A program made the translations under genes and the position numbers. This document shows, in pieces, positions 56,705-64,000 of a stretch of 64,000 bases of DNA (its first letter is position 1; every line of letters starts with the position of its first letter). The DNA comes from Codonopsis lanceolata (Eukaryota > Streptophyta > Magnoliopsida > Asterales > Campanulaceae), in assembly GCA_013146195.2 (NCBI GenBank), contig CM028378.1, positions 37,162,182 through 37,226,181 on the forward strand. Direction: 5' to 3'. The notes beneath the pieces are model-generated. The model searched no databases. It was not told the DNA's origin and worked only from the letters and a program-made list of their open reading frames with translations.

Positions 56705-59700
56705 ATGGACGTCAATATGGGGCATGTTGACACTTTTCATCAACCTCTTCCTTCTCAATCTCAATACAAAAAACGCAAAGTAATTCTGGACGGCCCTGGC
56801 TGTTTTTCAGCATTTCCAGTCATGCGTGAGATTACAACTTTGTTACCTACTCTGAGAACCTCTGATTATTTCATGGAACCTTGTTTGAGCGAATTGGCCA
56901 CTCGGGAACTTATGGATCCAGGTTATTGCAGCAGGGTTCAAAATCTTACAGTTGGAAGACTTGGTTATGGTTGTGTCAAATTTATTGGGGAAACTGATGT
57001 TAGATGGTTGGAATTGGATCAGATAATTAAATTCAGTAGGCATAATATTGTTGTATATGAAGATGAAAGTGCCAAGCCAGAAACTGGCCAGGGCCTTAAC
57101 AAGGCTGCTGAGGTAACTTTGCTGTTGCAACTAAGACCTTCAAAAGTTTATGGAGAGGATCTACTGAAAGAGAAGTTGAAGCTCAGTACAGAGAGGCAGG
57201 GAGCGGATTTTATTTCCTTTGATCCACAGAATGGTGAATGGAAATTTTCAGTTTTCCATTTTAGCAGATTTGGTCTAAGCGACAACGAAGAAGAAGATAT
57301 TGCAATGGAAGATGTGACTCCAGAAGTTCAAGACCCAGTTGAGATGAATGGCACTTATGGTTCTGATATTGATGAAGAAACTGCCCTGATGCATCCTACT
57401 CTGCTTTCGCATTCCCTTCCTTCACATCTTGGTCTTGATCCAGTTAAAATGAATGAGATGAGAATGTTGATGTTTGCTGCTGAGGAAGAGGAGGATGAGA
57501 AATCCAGTGGCATGCCTTCACATTATGAGCGACCCTTTGGTAAAGAATCCACACGATCTCCTTTACAGAATTCCGTTCACAGGACAGTCCGAAGATATAG
57601 TCCCCCAGTAGTTCGGAAGACCCCTCTAGCTTTGATCGAGTACAACCCTAGTAATTTTAGCTCAGGCTCTCCTGGATCCATTTTGATGACCCAACGAAAT
57701 AAGGGCCTGCCTTTAAAGACAACAAAAGTTGAAGGTTTTAAGCTGGAGCTCAAGCGTGATACACCAGTAACAGGAAGCCATTCTAGGAACATTGTCGATG
57801 CAGCATTGTTTATGGGTCGGTCATTTCGTGTAGGCTGGGGTCCTGGTGGTGTCCTTGTTCACACTGGTGCACCTGTTGGTAGCAATGACCCTAAGGGGGT
57901 GTTATCTTCTGTAATGTATTTAGAAAAGGTTGCAATTGACAAAGTGGCTAGGGATGAAAGTAGCAAAGTTAGAGAGGAACTTACTGATTTTTGTTTCGAC
58001 TCTCCATTAAATTTTCATAAGGAAATAGATCATGAAACAAAGGAAGTTGAAGTTGGCTCTTTCAAGCTTAAACTTCAGGCACTTGTTTGTAATCGTGTGA
58101 CACTTTCAGATATTTGCCGGAGCTATATAGGAATTATTGAGAGGCAATTGGAGGTTCCTGGTTTATCTTCATCTGCTCGTGTGGTTTTGATGCACCAAGT
58201 GCTGGTCTGGGAGCTTATAAAAGTCCTTTTTTCTTCAAGGGAAACGAGTGAACCACCAAAGTTGGTCGAAGCAAACCACGAAGAGTACATGACATATGAT
58301 AGAAAGGAATGTTCATCAGATGTTGACAAAGAAGCTCTTCCCTTAATTCGAAGGGCGGAATTCAGTTATTGGTTGCAGGAAAGTGTTTGCCACCGGGTAC
58401 AAGATGAAGTAAGCTCCTTGAGTGAGGCAAGTGACTTGGAACATTTATTTTTACTTCTTACAGGACGACAGTTGGATGCGGCTGTAGAACTGGCTGCTTC
58501 TCAAGGAGATGTGAGACTAGCTTGTCTGCTGAGCCAGGCAGGTGGGTCAACTGTCAGTCGGGCTGATATTGCTCAGCAACTTAATCTTTGGAAAATCAAT
58601 GGTCTGGACTTCAATTTTATTGAGGAGAACAGAATAAGGGTTTTTGAGCTGCTTGCTGGTAATATCGGTGGTGCTTTACATGACATACAAGTTGACTGGA
58701 AAAGGTTCTTGGGAATGCTGATGTGGTACCAACTTCCACCTGACACCTCATTGCCCTTTGTCTTTCAAACTTATCAGAATCTACTTGATGATGCAAGGGC
58801 TCCATATCCAGTTCCTGTTTACATTGATGAAGGACCAGTGGAAAAAACCTTGAGTTGGAGCCCAGGTGAACCTTTCGACCTTGCCTATTATCTTATGCTT
58901 CTCCATGCTAGTGAAGGGAGCAAATTTGGTGCCCTCAAAACCATGTTCAGTGCCTTTGCTTCTACTCATGATCCATTCGACCACCATATGATCTGGCATC
59001 AGCGTGCGGTGTTAGAAGCAATTGGGACTTTCAGTTCTGATGATCTTCATGTTCTTGACATGGGATTTATTTCACAGTTACTGTGCCTAGGACACTGCCA
59101 TTGGGCCATCTATGTGGTGCTTCACATGGCCCATCGCAATGATTATCCTTTTCTGCAAGCTAATCTTATCAGGGAAATCTTGTTCCAGTATTGTGAAACT
59201 TGGAGTAATCTGGAAATCCAACGCCAATTTATCGAGGACTTGGGGATTCCTTCAGAATGGTTGCATGAAGCTTTGGTAAGTCGGATTCTTGCACCTGTCA
59301 TTATTTCTCAAACGTTAAGCTCATTCAGGTTGGCTATTGCTGTAGCTTGGCTTGTTCAAGTTACTGGGATAAAACCAATGTCTGTGGTCTTTAATACTGG
59401 CTTCAGAAGACTTTAGTTTGTAAAATCTTAGGTCCATACGGCATTGTGTTAAACCATAGAAAACGTGAGTGGGCAACCACATAGTTTAACTTACTGATAA
59501 TATCAAGATACTGGATCTCTTAAGCCGTATCCAACTTCCACTGTTGATTGTCAATTATAACAAGTAATTGATCTTTTTGTTGATGATTTCTTCTTTGCTT
59601 GCTGAAGGTGATTTGCTTTCATTATGCAGGCAATTTATTATAATTACTATGGAGATTTTTCAAAGGCTCTTGAGCACTTTCTTGGATGTGGAAATTGGCA

Positions 59701-61198
59701 AAAAGCACATTCGGTCTTCATGATTTCAGTGGCTCATTCGTTGTTCTTGTCAGGCAAGGACTAATTGCTTATTTACTACTTTTGAGTTATAATACAGAAT
59801 GCCACTCGTATGCCTGGCTTGTGAGCCTTTGGAAACTTGACAGTCAAGCGGCATTATACTATTGTATCATGGCGTTGTCAATTATTTTGTTGAAAAATTG
59901 TTGATGTTTATTTCATCATTATTGCCATGATGCAGCCAAACACTCAGAGGTATGGACGCTTGCAACTTCCATGGAAGACCACAAGTCTGAAATTGAAGAT
60001 TGGGACTTAGGAGCTGGAGTTTATATCTCCTTCTATCTCCTAAGAAGTTCTTTGCAGGAAGATAATCATACGATGACTGAACTGGTATGAAACTGTGTGT
60101 GAGTGTGTGTGTGTTACTCACACACACAAATGAAAGTAGAAGTTCAATGAAGGAATAATACGTGGAATATAATCAAGTACATATTGATATTAAGCAATCA
60201 TTTTTTATGAATTTCTAGTTGAGTGTTGATGAATATATCTTATTTGTGGCAGGATTCTCTTGAGTACAAAAATGATGCTTGTAGAGATTTCTTTGGTCGC
60301 TTAAATGAATCTTTGACTGTTTGGGGTAGCCGATTACCCATTGATGCCAGGTATAGATGAATCTCTGTACTTGAGTTTTTGTGACAAATTAATCTTCTGT
60401 CTCTGTCATATCTTAAGTTTTTTCTTTTCCCATAGTCATATCGTTTTTAAACTTCCTTGTATTTATTTGACTAGTCTATAGCATTGCACATACTCTTTGT
60501 ACCGTGTGCATCTGGTGTGAGACTGACATCGTAAGCCAGTAGCCTAAACACTTGGATGCACTTGGTTCTGTAGTTGTCTTACATTAAACACCATCTATCA
60601 ATGCCTTATTTGAAAGTAATGCACTTTATATGTGCCACATATCAACACCTCCATTCAAAGTAATGTGCTTTAAGCCTTAACCTTTTCCTGGTCCAGTGCT
60701 ATTAGCAGTGAGATCTTGCTGATATCCTATTAACTTTCAACTTTCCACTCAATTCATTTTTTTTATTGGAAAATTTTCAGAATTGAGCTCTCATATATCC
60801 CATGCTCAACATTTTTTAACATGAAATTTGATTTTTTTGTGCAATGACATCAGAAACTTGTGTATAGCTGTTGCTAACACAAACTTTTTATGGTGCTCCT
60901 TTTTTCTTCGCCCCCCTCCCCCTTACTGGGAACTAGAATCTGTTCATTTTGGTTTGGGCTTAGGCTTTTAACTATAACAATTATTTTCCTGGCAATTTTC
61001 AGAGTGGTGTACACAAAGATGGCAGAGGGAGTCTGCAATCTTCTTCTGGCTGATAGTGGTGAGGGGTCAACACGTGAGATTCAGTTAAGCTGCTACGACA
61101 CCATGTTTTGCTCACCCATCCCTGAAGACATCCGCTCATCTTACTTGCAGGAGGCAGTTTCAACTTTTACACATTATCTTACAGAAGCAGCCTTATAG
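56705..61198 (+). CDS. NUP96: NUP96, nuclear pore Y-complex nucleoporin
   Basis: Five coding exons: 56705-59275, 59630-59753, 59936-60084, 60253-60350 and 61003-61198. They total 3138 bp and 1045 aa, close to Arabidopsis NUP96 (MOS3/SAR3). The phases join cleanly, and all donors are GT except exon 2 (CAG|GCAAGG, see findings). The ATG at 56705 follows an in-frame stop at 56663. Residues about 47-190 form a Nup98-type autopeptidase-like domain (SDYFMEPCLSELATRE, PGYCSRVQNLTVGRLGYG, KFIGETDVR) ending in HFSRFGL. HFS lies at 185-187, followed by an acidic stretch (DNEEEDIAMED). The large C-terminal part is the alpha-solenoid Nup96 domain of the Y (Nup107-160) complex, which scaffolds the pore, and it includes KALEHFLGCGNWQKAH in exon 2. 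Arabidopsis mutants affect mRNA export, immunity and auxin responses. The gene appears intact. It is a separate gene, with no FG repeats of NUP98 upstream. Confidence 0.93.
59276..59629 (+). other. NUP96 coding intron 1
   Basis: GTAAGT donor at 59276 and ATGCAG acceptor ending at 59629, 354 bp, phase 0. The open frame continues 47 codons into this intron before a stop, so an unspliced transcript would give a truncated protein. Confidence 0.85.
59754..59935 (+). other. NUP96 coding intron 2, GC-AG type
   Basis: Donor GCAAGG after CAG (59751-59753) and acceptor GATGCAG ending at 59935, 182 bp, phase 1. No GT donor would keep both the reading frame and the conserved AKHSEVW junction. Confidence 0.75.
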
Positions 61199-62717
61199 TC
61201 GCTCGCCTAGTACTGTTTGCTATTGTAACATCATCATTTATCAGTGTCTGGGCTGTTAGTCCGTCATCCTGCATGATGGGTTATTTCTTTCCTAATTTTC
61301 AGGTTGAATTTGTAATATATGTTTATGATAGCAAATATTGAGGGACTAATAATGTCCAAACGACAGTTGCGGAGCTCAGGGACTAACTGCAACAGTTAAA
61401 GAGTTCTAGTTTATTGGCTTTCGCTAGGGATAAATTGAAAAGAGTGAAAAGTTATATATATAAAATGTTGTTGCTTTCTTGTTTATGGCATTTGGTCCTT
61501 CATCTCAAATTCTCAATAATCCCTCAAAATGTGGTAGGCTACTAGCTAGCCAATTTATACGCCAATGTTTTTTTGGTCGTAATAAGAGTATCTAATAGAT
61601 TAGAAGGATGACGATTTCATCAATGAAACAAATGCACATGCACGCCAATAACTCTTCTTTTTCATACCGACCACAAACAACCTATTTTTGCATAATATAA
61701 AAATGCACAAACTTTATTTTTTAACCCTCGTGCTATCAATCAATTTGTCATTTGTATTTTAGCACACACTATTCAGATTGCATATATTCGCTTGTTATTA
61801 TTTATTTATTTGTAAATGTGACCTAGATTAACAGTGTTTGTATATATTGACAAACAAGTTAAATAGATATTTGTTCCAGGATGTGAGTTTATTTCTCATT
61901 TACCATGAACGATCGTACTCTAGTAACCTTTCTCATGCTTTGAAGTATTGAATTCAGCCAAATTAATTGCATTATTTCATTACTTTTTCAATGAGACACA
62001 AATCATTAAATTTATGCATGTCTAAAACAGATTGTATTTGAAACATTGAGTTGTGTTACATTATTCTTCCTTTATTTATGAAATTTAAATATGTAATAGA
62101 CATATTTACATATTTTTCTATCAGTATCCATATATACATATAAAACAATGTCAACATTTATTTTAAATAAAAGTAAGCTTATAATTGTAAAAGCTTAACC
62201 AAAAAAAGATTTGCATTAATGTTTAATAGTACAACTTTTACATTTATTACAAAAATGCTATTGCACCCTTTAGGTGATTGTTTCCTGATAATTAATTATT
62301 CTGCGATTTTCTGAATTATATGTGGTTCACTTTATATATGTAATATTACATTATTACTGCTTCTGCTACATGTAATATATACTTGTATATGTTATTTTGT
62401 ATGTATTGAATTTTACTATGAAGTTTTTTTTTTGACATTAGATTGCTATCTATATATTTATTATTGTAACTTTTTTTTTACTATTTGGTAAATTTATAGT
62501 GTGTATAACAACATAATTAGACTTTTTAGTTTTTGTGGTCATGATTATGATGTATTTTAAGTAAATGTATTATCATTTATCAAGTCTTATTAATTTGATA
62601 ATATAATAATCAAGTATTTTTAAAGCATTAAAGTATTTTTAATTAAATTATTAACTTGATTAATTTTCCATGGGTATTCTTGAATTAAATGTTACTAGTT
62701 GGGAATTGATATGGGAT
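61199..62717. other. NUP96 3' region and intergenic, no further gene seen
   Basis: After the stop at 61196-61198 the 3' UTR probably runs to around 61330. The rest is AT-rich DNA with no domain-bearing frame. Confidence 0.5.
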
Positions 62718-62725
62718 GTGGTATT

Positions 62726-63146
62726 TGGGGTGAGCTTGGTCCGGTTCGATCTAGTTTTTTGGAAAAAAAAAAGAGAAAATCAGAATCAAACCAATAGTCT
62801 GGTTCTCAAAAAATTTAGAACCGGAACCAACCCAATATATATGAGAACCAAAACATTGGTTCGATCTAGAACCAATCAAAGATGTATGAGAACCAGGACC
62901 GGACCAATACTATGATTTTTTACTTTTTAAATGTTTAATACAAATACATAATAAAAATTTTAAGACTGAAACTTCATAAAAAAAATTAAAAAACCTTCGA
63001 TAAAAGTACATTCAACAATTAAAAATATCGAACTCATAAACTCATAGCATAACAAACCGGTGGAAACAAAATAATAAAAGAGTACCAATTAAAAAGTAGA
63101 ACAAAGAAAGTATTAGGAATATATATATTAAAAACCTTCGATAAAA

Positions 63147-63221
<75 letters not shown>

Positions 63222-63437
63222 CATAATAATAAAATAAATAAATAAATAACATATTTGGTTGGTTCGGTCCGATTCCGTGTTTTTTTTAGTTCGAGAATCG
63301 GGACCAACCCAAATGTCAAATTTTATGAAAATTCAGATCCAGGACCAAACCAAAATATTGGTCCGATCCAGTTTTGATTGATTTGGTCCGATTCTATTGG
63401 TTTGATCCGGTTCCGAAAAAATCCTGCACACCCTTAG
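62726..63437. mobile_element. Non-autonomous hAT-type element with 8-bp TSD
   Basis: Ends TGGGGTGAGC.../...GCACACCCTTAG, flanked by a perfect GTGGTATT (62718-62725 and 63438-63445). The subterminal GGTTCGATC/GGTCCGATC and AACCAA repeats lie in both orientations. A (TA)n tract (63149-63219) lies inside. No transposase. Confidence 0.88.
63149..63219. repeat. (TA)n microsatellite inside the hAT-type element
   Basis: About 71 bp of TA repeats. Confidence 0.96.
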
Positions 63438-63570
63438 GTGGTATTGTATAACTGCCTTCCAATTGCCGCCATTGGAACTTTTATGGGTTTGGGCAATAGT
63501 AGTATAGTACATCATGAAATTGGATGGTGTAACACGCATCAACAATTTCAAGGGCGAGAATGAGCTTTAT

Positions 63571-63870
63571 GGTGCCGTTTGGTAGTTAGGATTAAGGTCA
63601 GATAAGATTAATAAACCGAGTTGTCTGATGTTTGGTACATAATAGGTGGTCGGACTAATAGCTCGAGTTATCCGGATAAAGTCATTATCCCCTCACTATT
63701 AATACCAAGGGGAAAGGTGGTATTATTGGTGCCCACGCTAAAAAAAATTGGGATTTACATTTGTAATCACAAAACTATCTCTGATATACAAGTGATGATT
63801 AATAGCGAGGGCATTAATAGTATTAGGATTAATAATATTGTTTATCTTTGTCCAATTACCAAACAAGCCC
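63571..63870. mobile_element. PIF/Harbinger-like MITE
   Basis: GGTGCCGTTTGGTA at the left and the inverted TACCAAACAAGCCC at the right, with TAT flanking both ends (63568-63570 and 63871-63873). 300 bp, AT-rich and fold-back prone. The frame 63621-63875 running through it has no domain. Confidence 0.75.
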
Positions 63871-63873
63871 TAT

Positions 63874-64000
63874 GAGTTTTCCGATCGCTTTAGACTTTTC
63901 CCAACTTGACATTTTCTCCATTTTGCTTCAATCGCACCTAACTTGTATCGATAAAACAAAATAGAGTAATAATTATATTAAACTAGTTTTATACTTGTGC
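63874..64000. other. End of window, no gene seen
   Basis: AT-rich sequence with no feature recognised. Confidence 0.4.

Noticed and set aside
59277..59416. NUP96 continuing to the stop at 59416
   Set aside because: A strong GT donor at 59276 and clean joins to four later exons that match the family show that this is intron read-through.

Overview
This window looks like nuclear DNA from a flowering plant, most likely a eudicot. The evidence is a split AP2/ERF transcription factor gene, an intron-containing nucleoporin gene (NUP96 class), Ty1/copia and Ty3/gypsy LTR retrotransposons of plant lineages (including an Athila-like element), plant MITEs, AT-rich intergenic DNA and long (TA)n microsatellites. 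I cannot name the species. Two genes look intact. One is an ERF003-like (ERF group V) AP2/ERF factor on the minus strand (18208-18803, two exons, 172 aa). The other is NUP96 on the plus strand (CDS 56705-61198, five coding exons, 1045 aa, with a probable non-coding leader exon near 54.45-54.57 kb). Nearly everything else that is recognisable is transposon-derived or a gene fragment.

Layout. 0-8 kb: a short tandem repeat, a minimal tRNA-like retroposon with target-site duplication (859-953), a degenerate RTF2-like pseudogene (1318-1790, minus), two MITEs, and a Pack-MULE-like element (4800-6122) whose terminal inverted repeats are identical over 191 bp and which carries pieces of an RRM RNA-binding protein gene. 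8.8-15.8 kb: a copia element with 291-bp LTRs and a 5-bp TSD (GAGAC). It is interrupted in gag by a 1842-bp solo LTR with its own 5-bp TSD, and it also carries a stop, a frameshift and a filler-type rearrangement. 16-23 kb: a MITE, ERF003 with a Stowaway-like MITE about 260 bp upstream, tandem repeats, and an unusual four-unit array of tRNA-derived modules (about 22.76-23.0 kb). 23.5-25.1 kb: a 5'-truncated LINE on the minus strand. 26-31.5 kb: hAT-type and Tourist-like non-autonomous elements and several minisatellites.

31.9-50.2 kb: a nested block. The outer element is a degraded chromovirus-type gypsy element on the minus strand. An Athila-like element (35759-45810, plus strand) lies inside it, and a deletion removed both the end of the Athila 3' LTR and the reverse transcriptase region of the outer element. 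The outer LTRs carry further insertions (a hAT-type element and two Tourist-like MITEs). 50.7-51.5 kb: a fold-back element flanked by (TA)n. 54.4-61.2 kb: NUP96, whose leader intron holds two small MITEs and whose second coding intron appears to be GC-AG. 62.7-63.9 kb: a hAT-type element with 8-bp TSD and a Tourist/PIF-like MITE.

The two intact genes are not functionally linked by anything visible. NUP96 acts in the nuclear pore Y complex (mRNA export, immunity and auxin signalling in Arabidopsis), and the ERF is a DNA-binding regulator. All boundaries, splice sites and divergence counts were read by eye.
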